DNA of 64,000 nt from Luminiphilus sp. (GCA_029242325.1 JAQWUD010000030.1:1-64000); one strand, 5' to 3'; shown: positions 24,953-34,988, counted from the stretch's first letter. The notes: a model not told the origin generated them from the letters alone. Numbers and translations: made by a program.

Positions 24953-26179
24953 TCAGGCTACCCAGCCCAGCAGCAGCTCAATAATGATGACATTGGCGAT
25001 ATCGATAAAAAACGCGCCCACCAGCGGGACAATGATGAAAGCCTGATGGCATGCTCCATACCGTTTGGCGACGGCAGACATATTGGCCATAGCGGTGGGA
25101 GTGGCGCCCATCGAGAATCCGCCAAAGCCGGCGGAAACGACAGCCGCTTCGTAGTTTCTACCCATAATGTTGAATACCACGAAGACGATAAATGCGGCGG
25201 CAACCAGGACTTGTGCGCCGAGAATGAGAACCAGCGGACCAGCCAAATCGACCAGCTCCCACAGCTGCATACTCATCAGTGACATCGCGAGAAAAGTACC
25301 GAGGGAGACGTCGGCAATGAGCGCGACGGCTGGCGTTCGGGCAGGCCACTTGGTCCCGGTGATGCGCGGAAGGGAATCCGGTCGGAGATTGGTAATGAGA
25401 ATACCGGCAAAGAGGCAGCTCACAAAAAGCGGAAGTTGAATACCCAACTGCTCAAGGCCTTCATCAAACAGTACGCCAAAAATGATACAAATATGAACGG
25501 AGAGCACCGCATCCAGAACGTCCATGTAGTGAAGCCCGACAGGCTGGTCGTCTTCCTGAATACCGACGTCGACAGGTTCGTCGGAGTCGGGCGTCAGATT
25601 GTGTCGCTGGATGAGAAACTTGGCGATGGGCCCCCCCATCAAGCTCGCCAGTACCAGACCAAAAGTAGCGCAGGCGATGCCAATCTCCATTGCCCCCGCA
25701 ATACCGTATCTGTCAGAGAAGATGGGTGCCCAAGCGATTGAGGTACCGTGCCCGCCAATCAGCGACACGGTCCCGCCAAGAATGCCCACGGCGGGTTCCA
25801 GTCCGACCGCTGAAGCAACACCGATGCCGATGAGATTCTGCAACATCATAAACACGATGGTCGCGATCAGCAGGATAAGCAGTGGCTTGCCGCCTTCGAG
25901 CAAATCTCGGAAGCTGGCATTGATGCCAATGGTGGTAAAAAAGTACACCAAAAGGACATCTCGGGCGCCAAGCGTGAACGCGACACTGATTCCCCCAAAG
26001 GCGTGGAGCGCGTAGAAAAGAAGACAGATCAACAGGCCGCCGGTGACTGGCTCCGGTATGCTGAATTCACGAAAGGCAGGGATGACTTGATTCAGCCGTT
26101 TGCCAATAAACAGCACTACGATCCCCAGCGTCACCGTAAGGAAGTGGTCGATTGTCAACGTGCCATCGACTAGCTCCAT
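24953..26179 (-). CDS. GltS-family sodium/glutamate symporter
   Basis: A 408-residue transporter with about ten helices. Family blocks: IPAFREFSIPEPVTGGLLIC, FFTTIGINASFRDLLEGGKPL, GTVSLIGGHGTSIAW (with the ion/substrate-binding G-G-H-G), and in the second repeat AGFGGFSMGATPTAMANMSAV. This family imports glutamate or related dicarboxylates with Na+. A strong AAGGAGG lies 7 bases upstream of the ATG. It is followed by the MFS gene. Confidence 0.88.
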   Translation of the reverse strand: MELVDGTLTIDHFLTVTLGIVVLFIGKRLNQVIPAFREFSIPEPVTGGLLICLLFYALHAFGGISVAFTLGARDVLLVYFFTTIGINASFRDLLEGGKPLLILLIATIVFMMLQNLIGIGVASAVGLEPAVGILGGTVSLIGGHGTSIAWAPIFSDRYGIAGAMEIGIACATFGLVLASLMGGPIAKFLIQRHNLTPDSDEPVDVGIQEDDQPVGLHYMDVLDAVLSVHICIIFGVLFDEGLEQLGIQLPLFVSCLFAGILITNLRPDSLPRITGTKWPARTPAVALIADVSLGTFLAMSLMSMQLWELVDLAGPLVLILGAQVLVAAAFIVFVVFNIMGRNYEAAVVSAGFGGFSMGATPTAMANMSAVAKRYGACHQAFIIVPLVGAFFIDIANVIIIELLLGWVA

Positions 26180-26535
26180 TTAGATGCCTCCTTTGTTTGA
26201 GCAAAACACACTACATCACCGACCATCACGGAATTGAGTGCTGTGGTCAAGCGATGGCCGTAAAACTGTCACCTAGAGCGGCGCAAGTGGGCGATGGTGA
26301 GTGGAGCGTGTCACTTTCAGACGTTTCCAGAGCGGCCTGAACTCGTTACGCTTTCGGGCATGAACTCCATTCGCCAGAGAGTGTGACGTTGCGCCAGCAA
26401 TTTAAGGTGGCCAGGCCAAATGGGGACTGCGACACGACCACTCGCGGTGCTGCGACCCCACCCATGTGCATCCCAGAGCGTCTCTGAAGCAAGTGCCTTG
26501 ATGACATGATAAACCCACTGTGCAAAAGGCAAGCC
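26180..26535. promoter_or_regulatory. divergent intergenic region between gltS-like and porin genes
   Basis: About 350 bases separate two divergent genes and must hold both promoters. I see no clear box pair or operator. The minus-strand frame 26317-26532 listed in the track starts with TTG, lacks a ribosome-binding site and overlaps the porin start, so I do not call it. Confidence 0.35.
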
Positions 26536-27837
26536 ATGCGGCGGTACTCCAGCTACGTTCTGCTGTGGATGATGGCGAGTGGGCAGGTGCTGGCGCAGGT
26601 CCCGTCAGCGGAGACGGCCCGAGAGGAAGACGACGAACCAAATCAGCACGATGTTTTTGCCCCGCTGGGCACCGAGTCAGACCGCTCCCGCTGGTTGCTG
26701 GAAGGCGCCGAGCTGGTGCTCAAGCCAAGAACCTACTATCTGTATCGCACTTACGACGAGGCAGACACCCGCGCGGGTTTGGCGCTGGGTGGGGGTCTCG
26801 AGTTTCGCTCAGGGTGGTGGCAGGATCGCCTCCGCCTGGGTGCTACGGTGTCGACGTCGCAAAAGCTCTACGGTCCGTCCAACAAGGACGGGACTCAGTT
26901 GTTCAAACCGGGGCCGGAGCCTTTCTCCGTGATCAGCGAAGCGTATGCGACGCTGAGGCTGGGCGGTGATCATGGAGTTCGCATAGGGCGCCAGACTTTG
27001 GATCTTCCTTATCTGGGCAAGCACGATCTGCGGATGGTCCCCAATACCTTTGAGGCGGTGGGGATCGGTAATAAACCACGTGACGGTTTTGCTTACATGG
27101 CGGGGTATGTCGATGCCATTAAATATAAAGACAGCGACACATTTATTCCCATGTCCGAAGCTGCGGGAGCGAAGGGAACCGATAAGGGCCTCACCTTTTG
27201 GGGTGCGCGTTACAGGATGGCTGATCAGTCAGTTTATGGGCTGCTTCATCAACGCACTCCCGATTTATTCGAAACGACTTTTGCCAAAGCAGAAAAAAAG
27301 ATACCACTGCGCGAGGCGAGCCACCTTTGGGCGGATTTTTCCTATACCGAACAGCGCAGCGTGGGTGCGGCGCTGATCGGAGATTTCTCGACGCATTTGA
27401 TTTCCGCCAAGCTTGAGTGGGTGCTTGGGTCCCGAAAATTTCGTTTGGGGATGAGTCGAACGGATGAGGGTGGCAACATTCAGAAGCTTTACGGTAATCC
27501 AGCCAACTACCTCTCTGTCATCATCAACGATTTTGATCGAGCGGGCGAGGATGCCATGACGGTGGGTTACTCCCATGATTTTGGTCAAGTGGGCCCCGGC
27601 GCTCTAAGCCTGTTTGCGAATATCGTTCGGGGTGATACCCCCGATACGGGACCGATTGCCAGTCCAGACACGACCGAATTTGACCTCACGGTTGACTGGC
27701 GGCTGAATGAAGGCTGGTCAGAGAAGATATGGGTACGGTTTCGGGGCGCCTGGACGCATCAGGATGATGATTATCCTGGCGCAGACGATCTCTTTGATTT
27801 TCGCATTATTGTGAATTACGACTTCGACCTACTCTGA
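26536..27837 (+). CDS. OprD-like outer-membrane porin
   Basis: The ATG at 26536 follows AAAAGGC and starts a proper signal peptide (MRRYSSYVLLWMMASGQVLA-Q); the track start at 26506 adds ten residues. The mature part of about 410 residues shows alternating strands throughout, with LKPRTYYLYRTYDEADTRAG, LRLGGDHGVRIGRQTLDLPY and ADQSVYGLLHQRTPDLFETT, and it ends in an aromatic-rich strand (FRIIVNYDFDLL). This is the pattern of OprD/substrate-specific porins, 18-stranded barrels for amino acids or organic acids. Its place opposite the GltS-type gene suggests uptake of an amino or dicarboxylic acid, as inference. Confidence 0.8.
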   Translation: MRRYSSYVLLWMMASGQVLAQVPSAETAREEDDEPNQHDVFAPLGTESDRSRWLLEGAELVLKPRTYYLYRTYDEADTRAGLALGGGLEFRSGWWQDRLRLGATVSTSQKLYGPSNKDGTQLFKPGPEPFSVISEAYATLRLGGDHGVRIGRQTLDLPYLGKHDLRMVPNTFEAVGIGNKPRDGFAYMAGYVDAIKYKDSDTFIPMSEAAGAKGTDKGLTFWGARYRMADQSVYGLLHQRTPDLFETTFAKAEKKIPLREASHLWADFSYTEQRSVGAALIGDFSTHLISAKLEWVLGSRKFRLGMSRTDEGGNIQKLYGNPANYLSVIINDFDRAGEDAMTVGYSHDFGQVGPGALSLFANIVRGDTPDTGPIASPDTTEFDLTVDWRLNEGWSEKIWVRFRGAWTHQDDDYPGADDLFDFRIIVNYDFDLL

Positions 27838-27863
27838 GTCAGATAAGCCCCGATACTTCGATT

Positions 27864-30800
27864 CTAGCTTTGATGCTGTGCCTCTTGTGCCAATTCTTGC
27901 TTGAGTTGCTGCCCTGCTGTGGATCTTGCCTTGGCAAAGCGCGCAATACCGAGATAGGCAACCGGCGTCAGGTATAGGGTAAAGGCGGTCGCCAGCCCCA
28001 TTCCGCCAAATACCACCCAGCCTACCGCTGACCGCGCTTCGGATCCTGGGCCGGATGCCAGAATAAGCGGCAGGGCGCCCAGAATTGTCGACACCAACGT
28101 CATGACGATGGGCCGCAATCGGATTCTTGCTGCCTCCTCAATGGCGTCGCGCACGCTGTATCCCTGATCCCGTAATTGATCGGCGAACTCGATCAGTAGA
28201 ATGCCGTTTTTTGCGATGAGGCCAATGAGCATCACCAGGCCTACTTGAGAATAAATGTTGAGTGATGTTCCCGTCAGAAACAGAGCGCAGATCGCCGCTG
28301 CGAGGCCAAAGGGCACGATCGCCATAATCACCAAGGCAGAGGTGACGCCTTCGAACTGGGCAACCAATACCAGAAAGACTATGAGCAGAGCGAAGGCGTA
28401 GGTGATGACCGTTTCGCGATTGGTTTCGGCCAGTGCGGCAGCCTCACCACGGGTAATCAGTGTGACGCCCTCTGGCAGCACTTCTGTAGCGAGTGTAAAA
28501 AGGTCGTCGATCGCTGTTTGCATAGCGACGCCGGGGTTTATCTCGACATCGATCTCGATTGCTCGTCTTTGCTCTCGACGGTCAAGCTGCCCCGCCACGC
28601 CTTTTTCGGCCAGTCGCACCACGCTGGACAGCGGAACCAGGGGGCCCGCCCGGGTCCGAACATACAGATTGATGAGGTCGTCTGGGTCACGAATTTTGTC
28701 TGAACCGGCCTCCAGCATGATGGGGACGGTCTGATCATCTACGTTGAGGTCGACAATACGCGAGCCGTCCACCATGACACGCAGTGTTTGGGCGATATCC
28801 TCCAGTGGCACATCCAGATCCGACGCGCGTTCGCGATCAATTTTGACAGCCAACTGCGGTTGCGAGGGGTCATATCCGATTCGTGGGCGGCTGACCGAAT
28901 CGAGTCGCTCCCGAATCTGGTCTGTCAACATCCTCGCTGCGGCATAGATTTCGTCGTAATCCGTACCTAGGAGCGCCAGACGCAATCCGCCGCCCGATGC
29001 CCCTCTCAGGTTGAGTGAGTTTGCGCTGAATATTCTTGTAGTCATGCCGGGGAGTTCAGCGAAAAAAGGCTTCAACTCCGCCGCGATCTCCTGTTGGCTG
29101 CGTTCTCGGTCATCCCAGTCGGTGAGCCGTGCGACCATAAAGACTATGTTGGGATCCCAGCGACCGATGACCGAGTACAGCGAGTCAATCTCGCCGCGCT
29201 CCAAAAGCGGGACCAGTATATTCTCCATACGATCTGCTTGTCGCTCTGCGTAGTCCAGTCCCACACCATCGGGACCTCGCGCGAACAGGTTGATCGAGCC
29301 ACGATCCTCTCGCGGGAGCAATTCTTGATCCAGTTGCGTATACAGCCCCGCTGCGAGGCTCGCCGCTACCACAGAAAGCATGAACGTCCGCCGCGGCGCG
29401 TTCAGGACAAAGTTGAGGGATCGCAGATAGCCACCAGCCATCCGATGACCCCAGTGACTGACGCGATGGGACCTGGGTCGTGCTACGGCCAGTCTCGCCA
29501 TGGCCGCTGGCACCAAGCTCAGCGCCACGAAAGATGAGATCATCACTGCGACAGCCAGCACCAGACCAAATTCCTGAAATAGCCTGCCAGCGGTCCCTGG
29601 TAGGAATGCGATCGGGATAAATACAGCGACCAGTACGGCTGTAGTAGCGATCACCGCAAAAAAAACTCGCCGTGTCCCCGTTACCGCGGCTGCGCTGGCT
29701 CCAACGCCTTCGGATCGCCGACGCTGCACGCTTTCCAACACCACGATAGCGTCATCCACAATCAGGCCGGCCGCCAGTACCAGCGCCAGCAGGGTCAAAA
29801 TGTTGATCGAGAAGCCCAGTAGCCAGCTTGCTGCCAGCGTGCCGAGCAGCGAGACTGGAATCGCCAGTGCGGGGATCAGCGTCAGGCGCATCGATCCTGT
29901 AAAAAGCCGGATGGTTCCAATTACGACCATAATCGAAATCAATAACGTGGTGATGACTTCGCGCACAGATCCTCGAATAAATATGGAGTCATCTGAGATA
30001 ATTTGAAGTTCGATGCCCTCCATTCTGGCGTTGATATCCGCGACGGCTAGCTGAACTCCCTCCGCGATGCTGATCGTGTTGGAGCCCGCTTGCCGGATGA
30101 TGCCGATACCTACTACCCGTTCTCCGTTGAGTCTGACGAAGCCGGATGCATCCTCTGGAGAAAATGCCACCTTGGCGATATTTCCGATGCGAATGTCGTC
30201 GCGGATGATCAGCGAAGCGATATCCTCTTCTTTCGTGACAGCGGCGTCGGCCCGCACGAGCAGCTGCTGGTCACCTGCTCTGAAACTGCCGGCTGGGACG
30301 TCGAGTGGGGCAGCACGCAGCACGGCCGAGACATCCGCGACGGTGAGCCCATAGCTGGTCAGCCGGAGCGGATCGAGAATGATGCGCAGCACACGCTGTC
30401 GCGATCCAAAAAGTGGCACATCGGCAACGCCAGGCAGGGAGATAAATTTCGGCACAATATCCTGCTCAATGAATCGGTTCAGCGTCTCTACAGAGTGCTG
30501 GGTCGATTTGACGGCGATGCGAATAATTTCCTCAGCGCGTTCGTCAGCCTTGAGAACCGATAACTGTTCGATGGCATCGGGCAGTTCCCGTTCGATACGG
30601 CTGACCGCTTCGCGCACATCGGAGGCGGCCTGATCAACGTCGATATCAGCGCGAAATTCGATCCATATGCGGGTGTTGTTTTCTTCGCTGGAGGAGTTAA
30701 TTTCCAGCACCCCCGATACTCTGGCCGCCGCGCCCTCGAGCAGGCGGGTTACCTCCGCGTCCATGGTCTCTGGAGATGCTCCGGGCAAAAAAGCGCTAAC

Positions 30801-30965
30801 GGAGACAATCGGTCGATCAACGTCGGGTAACTCCCGGACTTCAATCGCAAGCAATGCGGCCACGCCACCAATCGCTACGAGCAAGTTCAGCACTAAAACC
30901 AGCCACGGGCGCCTCACCCCCAGCTCCGGCAAGCCCCCGCCCAGAAACGCGAATTTGTCAGCCAT
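27864..30965 (-). CDS. RND-family efflux pump inner-membrane subunit
   Basis: An HAE1/AcrB-type transporter of about 1033 residues from the inner ATG (30965); a start at 31025 would overlap the upstream gene by 68 bases. It has twelve transmembrane helices and two large periplasmic loops. Hallmarks include the start RRPWLVLVLNLLVAIGGVAAL, LPGASPETMDAEVTRLLEGA, the helix-4 proton-relay pair LVLAAGLIVDDAIVVLESVQ, and in the second half GLVMLIGLIAKNGILLIEFA. It exports amphiphilic compounds using the proton gradient. It is co-transcribed with the membrane fusion protein at an 8-base overlap. No outer-membrane factor is next to it, so it must share a TolC-like channel encoded elsewhere. Confidence 0.92.
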   Translation of the reverse strand: MADKFAFLGGGLPELGVRRPWLVLVLNLLVAIGGVAALLAIEVRELPDVDRPIVSVSAFLPGASPETMDAEVTRLLEGAAARVSGVLEINSSSEENNTRIWIEFRADIDVDQAASDVREAVSRIERELPDAIEQLSVLKADERAEEIIRIAVKSTQHSVETLNRFIEQDIVPKFISLPGVADVPLFGSRQRVLRIILDPLRLTSYGLTVADVSAVLRAAPLDVPAGSFRAGDQQLLVRADAAVTKEEDIASLIIRDDIRIGNIAKVAFSPEDASGFVRLNGERVVGIGIIRQAGSNTISIAEGVQLAVADINARMEGIELQIISDDSIFIRGSVREVITTLLISIMVVIGTIRLFTGSMRLTLIPALAIPVSLLGTLAASWLLGFSINILTLLALVLAAGLIVDDAIVVLESVQRRRSEGVGASAAAVTGTRRVFFAVIATTAVLVAVFIPIAFLPGTAGRLFQEFGLVLAVAVMISSFVALSLVPAAMARLAVARPRSHRVSHWGHRMAGGYLRSLNFVLNAPRRTFMLSVVAASLAAGLYTQLDQELLPREDRGSINLFARGPDGVGLDYAERQADRMENILVPLLERGEIDSLYSVIGRWDPNIVFMVARLTDWDDRERSQQEIAAELKPFFAELPGMTTRIFSANSLNLRGASGGGLRLALLGTDYDEIYAAARMLTDQIRERLDSVSRPRIGYDPSQPQLAVKIDRERASDLDVPLEDIAQTLRVMVDGSRIVDLNVDDQTVPIMLEAGSDKIRDPDDLINLYVRTRAGPLVPLSSVVRLAEKGVAGQLDRREQRRAIEIDVEINPGVAMQTAIDDLFTLATEVLPEGVTLITRGEAAALAETNRETVITYAFALLIVFLVLVAQFEGVTSALVIMAIVPFGLAAAICALFLTGTSLNIYSQVGLVMLIGLIAKNGILLIEFADQLRDQGYSVRDAIEEAARIRLRPIVMTLVSTILGALPLILASGPGSEARSAVGWVVFGGMGLATAFTLYLTPVAYLGIARFAKARSTAGQQLKQELAQEAQHQS

Positions 30966-32082
30966 TGGAGGCTCGCTCTTGTTCTTGGCCGCGGTTTGCC
31001 GGGGCTCCGGCGTCGAGTTCGTCAACGGTGAGTATCTTCAACGATGCGCCGGCACGGACGCCCTGTATGCCCTCCATCACGACTTGCTCACCTTCGATGA
31101 GATCACCCTCTACCAAAATACTTCCTGCCAGTCGCTTGATAAGCCTTACTTCCCTGCGCACGGCACTGCCGTTGTCAGCAACCCAGACGTAGGCGCCATC
31201 AGCCCCCCACTGCACTGACACGTCTGGCACCGAGAGAAAGGATCCCCGAGAGGCATTGAGGCTGACCTCAAAAGCCATCCCCGGTCGGAACCGATCAGAC
31301 TGGTTGTCGATGGCAGCGCGCGCAGTAAAAGCACGCGAATTGATATCAATTCTGGAGTCAACAGCCACGATTTCACCCTCGACGCCTGAGTCAGCAGCAT
31401 CCCACAATCGGACGCTGACCGTCGTGCCTCGGGTGACTCGCTCAACGTATACCTCAGGCACCGAAAAAGTAATGAGTAAGGAGGCGCGATTATCGATGGT
31501 GGTAATCAAAGTATTGCTATCGATACGGTCTCCCACATCGATTTCCGTGAGTCCCACTCGGCCCGCGAAAGGTGCGGCAATGCGTCTTCTATCAAGGTCC
31601 ACTTTGGCCTGCGCCAGAGCGATGCGGGCGCTATCGACCGAAGCGCGGGCATCATCGAGCTGGCTTTCGGGGATATTGGCATCTCGCGCATTAACCGTGA
31701 TGTAGCGCTTGACCAGCCTCTCCGCGTCGGCAAGTTGCACGGTGGCGAGCTCTACAGCCAACTGCTCGTCGCGGTTATCTAGCTGCAATAACAGATCATC
31801 CGCTGCGACGGATCCGTCGGCTTCAATATTCACTGCTGTGACGCGCCCGGAAGTTTCAGCATAGACTGAGACACTCTGGAGTGCTCTGGCGGTGCCAACA
31901 GAGGTCAATGTCTCGCGGAGATCGGTCATACGCGCGGGCTCGGTCACCACGGGAACAGCGGATCCGCGCCCGCTAAAACGAGACCCTTCACTCGGTCCCT
32001 TGTCACCACAAGCAATCAGGCTCAGCGAGCAGACCAATGTCACGGCGTAGAGTTGTGTGCAGGCGGTGAGGCGGGGGATCAT
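30958..32082 (-). CDS. RND efflux membrane fusion protein
   Basis: A 374-residue periplasmic adaptor. The N-terminus ends in a lipobox-like SLSLIACGDKG (Cys at about 26), so it is probably a lipoprotein. The barrel-sandwich/lipoyl halves are seen as VYAETSGRVTAVNIEADGSV and RRRIAAPFAGRVGLTEIDVG, separated by an alpha-helical hairpin (LATVQLADAERLVKRY ... DDARASVDSARIALAQAKVD). The beta-barrel and membrane-proximal domains follow. It links the downstream RND pump to an outer-membrane channel. First gene of the pair. Confidence 0.92.
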   Translation of the reverse strand: MIPRLTACTQLYAVTLVCSLSLIACGDKGPSEGSRFSGRGSAVPVVTEPARMTDLRETLTSVGTARALQSVSVYAETSGRVTAVNIEADGSVAADDLLLQLDNRDEQLAVELATVQLADAERLVKRYITVNARDANIPESQLDDARASVDSARIALAQAKVDLDRRRIAAPFAGRVGLTEIDVGDRIDSNTLITTIDNRASLLITFSVPEVYVERVTRGTTVSVRLWDAADSGVEGEIVAVDSRIDINSRAFTARAAIDNQSDRFRPGMAFEVSLNASRGSFLSVPDVSVQWGADGAYVWVADNGSAVRREVRLIKRLAGSILVEGDLIEGEQVVMEGIQGVRAGASLKILTVDELDAGAPANRGQEQERASNG

Positions 32083-32488
32083 GATTAGCTCTTCTCAGTC
32101 AAGTTGACAGCGCTGGGGCTACCGGCGAGTCGCCCTGTATGCCAACAGTCATTTTTGCTATTGATTCTACGGTAGTTTGGACGATTAGGATCGATTCAAT
32201 CCAGTCCATGCGAAACCGGTCTTTCGCCCGCCGATGACGCCGGGTGAGGTTGTATGCCACTGCGGGAATCAGCGCCAGACCCTTTATAATACGGCCGATA
32301 TGAGAGGGTGTGACTGATGGCTGACTCAGCAGACAAGGAAATTGACAACAGGGATTTGCCTTGTCGGGGTTGTACTCCAGAGTGTCCTGACAGAGCGCGA
32401 TGTGGAGGGATGCCCTGGCGCTTGCCACGACACGAGCGGCCGGGTGTGGTTCCAGCGCTTCCCGAGTAAGGTTTGGACGGGTTTTGGT
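32083..32488. other. intergenic stretch with a possible frameshifted Cys-rich mini-gene
   Basis: No intact gene. On the plus strand an ATG at 32318 (after GAGAGGG) reads MADSADKE, but the frame that looks protein-like is the next one. From about 32341 to the TAA at 32467 that frame encodes DLPCRGCTPECPDRARCGG followed by MPWRLP, a compact set of four cysteines. One extra A in GGAATTG would join the two. I record it as a candidate only. Confidence 0.25.
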
Positions 32489-33049
32489 CTAAGGTGGTGG
32501 TGCCTCGGAAGGGTGGGAAAATATGGCACTGACCAGGGGAGCGAAGTGTGAGAGGGGCCGGGTAGGAAATGCCGGGTCAAAGGAGGCTTGGTCCCAACGT
32601 TCACAAAACCGCACACAGCTGTCGTAGTAGGGATGGTCACGGTAACACTCTCGAGCGAGCGGATCTTTGCCCAGATGATGGGCGTAATAGGCCATCTGAA
32701 ACAGTCCGTGATGCGCGACAACCCAATGCACTTCCTCGCTGACATAGGGTTTGAGCAAAGCTGCTGCGAACTCGGAGTGATTCATGGGCGCCAGCTCATC
32801 ACCAATGTCGTGCACGAGAGCAGCTACAATCCATTCTGCATCAGCACCGTCGTTCTCTGCACGGGTTGCCGATTGCAGGGAGTGCTGCAATCGATCTATT
32901 TTGTATCCAGCAAGGCCGCCTTTCAGTCGTTGCAACGCTTCCAGAATACGGCCCGGCAGACCCAAAATGTGCTGCCGTTCATGGCGATCAAGCAGGCGGT
33001 AATCCGCTGATGTTCCGCTTTGCATCTCGGTGAATGAAACAATCTCCAC
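32489..33049 (-). CDS. HD-domain metal-dependent protein
   Basis: A 186-residue HD-superfamily protein; the GTG start at 33049 has GGGAG at good spacing. Metal ligands are visible: LQHSLQSATRAEN (first His), AALVHDIGD (the HD pair), VVAHHGLFQMAYYAHHLG (further His) and a conserved terminal block ERWDQASFD. The size and the HH/DHPYYD pattern resemble the mixed-valent di-iron HD oxygenase group (PhnZ/MIOX-like) as well as HD phosphohydrolases. A role in phosphonate or nucleotide metabolism cannot be decided. No phosphonate genes are nearby. Confidence 0.7.
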   Translation of the reverse strand: MEIVSFTEMQSGTSADYRLLDRHERQHILGLPGRILEALQRLKGGLAGYKIDRLQHSLQSATRAENDGADAEWIVAALVHDIGDELAPMNHSEFAAALLKPYVSEEVHWVVAHHGLFQMAYYAHHLGKDPLARECYRDHPYYDSCVRFCERWDQASFDPAFPTRPLSHFAPLVSAIFSHPSEAPPP

Positions 33050-33178
33050 AGCGCGCTCCCGGGGTTGTTTGGATAGCGGTTGAGTGTAGGCGGAAAGTGG
33101 TTGGGTTGGGAGCGCGTCTATGCCACCGGCCCCGACAAAAGTATGTGTGCAAGGTCATAGCGCAGAGGGAGTGGAAAA

Positions 33179-33541
33179 ATGAATCTAATGCTGGGGGTTG
33201 CGGGTTTGCTGGGCGCCAGTGGAGTCGCTGCCGGTGCGTTTGGCGCCCATGCGCTGGAATCCATTGTCACCGTTGAGCGTCTCGCTGTCTGGGAGACGGG
33301 TGCGCAGTACCATCTAATGCACGCTGCGGTGATTTTATGCTTGGCGTTACAAAATGGGCGCGAGACTGATGCCCGTTGGTTTTGGCCCATGCTGGGTTTT
33401 ACGACGGGGACGTTGTTATTTTCTTTTTCACTGTATGCACTGGTCTTGACCAATGTCGCTGCGCTGGCGACGATCACGCCGTTGGGAGGCTTATTGTTAA
33501 TCATCAGCTGGTTGCTACTGATCAAGGCGGCGTACAACTGA
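33179..33541 (+). CDS. DUF423 family membrane protein
   Basis: A 120-residue protein with four hydrophobic segments. The DUF423 signature is at the N-terminus, GLLGASGVAAGAFGAHALES, followed by WETGAQYHLMHAAVILCLAL and a closing block ITPLGGLLLIISWLLLIKAAY. E. coli YgdD belongs to this family; function unknown. GGGAG precedes the ATG. Confidence 0.9.
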   Translation: MNLMLGVAGLLGASGVAAGAFGAHALESIVTVERLAVWETGAQYHLMHAAVILCLALQNGRETDARWFWPMLGFTTGTLLFSFSLYALVLTNVAALATITPLGGLLLIISWLLLIKAAYN

Positions 33542-33693
33542 TCTCCAGTAGCCTCCGTTGACGCAAAGTCACGCTTGTTGGCCGATTTGTTTACACACGA
33601 GTGTCCACGCGGTGAATAGGCGGCGGTGACCAAGGGCATCATGGCAGAGTGTCAATGAACCGCGGTGGCGTGAGGCCAAGTGTTGAGCAGGCT

Positions 33694-34983
33694 TCAGTCT
33701 GATGCGGGCATAAATGGTCTGTCAGCACGAATAAACAGCCACAAAGTGGCGCCCAGCACGGCCATGACGGTACCGCTAGAGAGCGCCGTTGCCCAGCCCA
33801 CGTGACCGGCGAGATAAGGCATCAAGGGTGCGACCACGATACCCGCAAGGTTCCCACCTGTATTCATTACACCGCAGGCTGGTGCGGTATAGGGGCCTGC
33901 AATATAGGTTTGGGCGGACCAGTAGGCTCCCTCAGTGAGTTGTGTGCTGGCAAAACATAGCGACAGCAATATCACCGCAGAGTAGGGGGAGCTGGCGTAC
34001 AGCCCCGCATAGAGAAAAATACCCGCACTGAGCAGTCCGGTGATGGCGGGAATGCGGCATCCCAGCCTCGGCCCCAAGCGCGCGCAAAGTGTGTCGCAGA
34101 TATATCCCCCCGCCGAGGCCATCACAGCACCACACAACCAGGGCAGTGAAGCGAGGAAACCGGTCTCCAGAATGCTAAAGCCCAGTTGTGTCACCAGGTA
34201 ATGGAAAAACCAAGTGAAGAAGAGATAAAAAATGAAGTTCTCTGCAAAGTAAGCGCAAGTCAGCAGGAGCGTATCGCGATTGCGGATCAGTTGTCGCCAG
34301 GCGCCAACGCCGACGTTGGGGGTGAGCTGCTCGCGCCCCGCCTGGATCCTGGCGAGTTCCTCAGGTGACATGGCAGGATGGTCAGCGGGGTTGTCCGTCG
34401 CGTAGCGCCACCAGAGCCAGAATAAGACGATGCCAAAGGGAATGAAAAGATAAAAAGAGGTCCTCCACCCCCAATAGACCATCGTAAAGGCCACCAACGG
34501 TTGCGCCAAAGCGGCGCCGAGGGTTAGCCCGGTACTGCTAATGGCATTCGGTAATGCCCAGTGACCCACAGGGAACCACTGCTCCACCACCGAGGCTTGA
34601 ATCGGGTAGATCGGCGCATGGACTACGCCAACCAAAAACCTGACGACGAGCAGTGAACCAATAATGCCGGCGCCAGAGGTAAAGATTTGCCCGGGTAACC
34701 AACCAGTCAGACCCGTGGTCAGCACCCAAAACGCTCCGACACTTGTGAGTGCTGCCCTGGGGCCAAATCGTTTACCGAATACGCCTCCGGGCAACTGAAA
34801 CAGAGCGTAGCCCCAAATAAAGGCGGCGTAGATCCATCCCATTTCGATTTCGCTGATGCCGAGCTCCGGCATCATGAACTCTCCCGCGACGTGGATGTTT
34901 TGTCGCATCAGATAAGACAGAAAGCTCAGCAGGAAGAGCAGGCTGAAAAGGCGCCAGCGTGTGGGCAAACCCCCGAGGAGCAT
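33694..34983 (-). CDS. MFS transporter of the TMADH/Rieske operon
   Basis: A 429-residue, twelve-helix major facilitator. It starts WRLFSLLFLLSFLSYLMRQN and has GVFGKRFGPRAALT as the loop 2-3 motif. It resembles the anion:cation symporter branch, including FLVGVVHAPIYPIQASVVEQW in helix 4. It begins 5 bases after the Rieske oxygenase gene and is third in an operon with the TMADH-like flavoprotein. The likely role is uptake of the compound these two enzymes attack; this is inference from the operon. Confidence 0.85.
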   Translation of the reverse strand: MLLGGLPTRWRLFSLLFLLSFLSYLMRQNIHVAGEFMMPELGISEIEMGWIYAAFIWGYALFQLPGGVFGKRFGPRAALTSVGAFWVLTTGLTGWLPGQIFTSGAGIIGSLLVVRFLVGVVHAPIYPIQASVVEQWFPVGHWALPNAISSTGLTLGAALAQPLVAFTMVYWGWRTSFYLFIPFGIVLFWLWWRYATDNPADHPAMSPEELARIQAGREQLTPNVGVGAWRQLIRNRDTLLLTCAYFAENFIFYLFFTWFFHYLVTQLGFSILETGFLASLPWLCGAVMASAGGYICDTLCARLGPRLGCRIPAITGLLSAGIFLYAGLYASSPYSAVILLSLCFASTQLTEGAYWSAQTYIAGPYTAPACGVMNTGGNLAGIVVAPLMPYLAGHVGWATALSSGTVMAVLGATLWLFIRADRPFMPASD

Positions 34984-34988
34984 TATTT

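Noticed and set aside
26317-26532. 71-residue minus-strand frame before the porin
   Set aside because: It starts with TTG, has no ribosome-binding site, overlaps the porin start and matches nothing I know.
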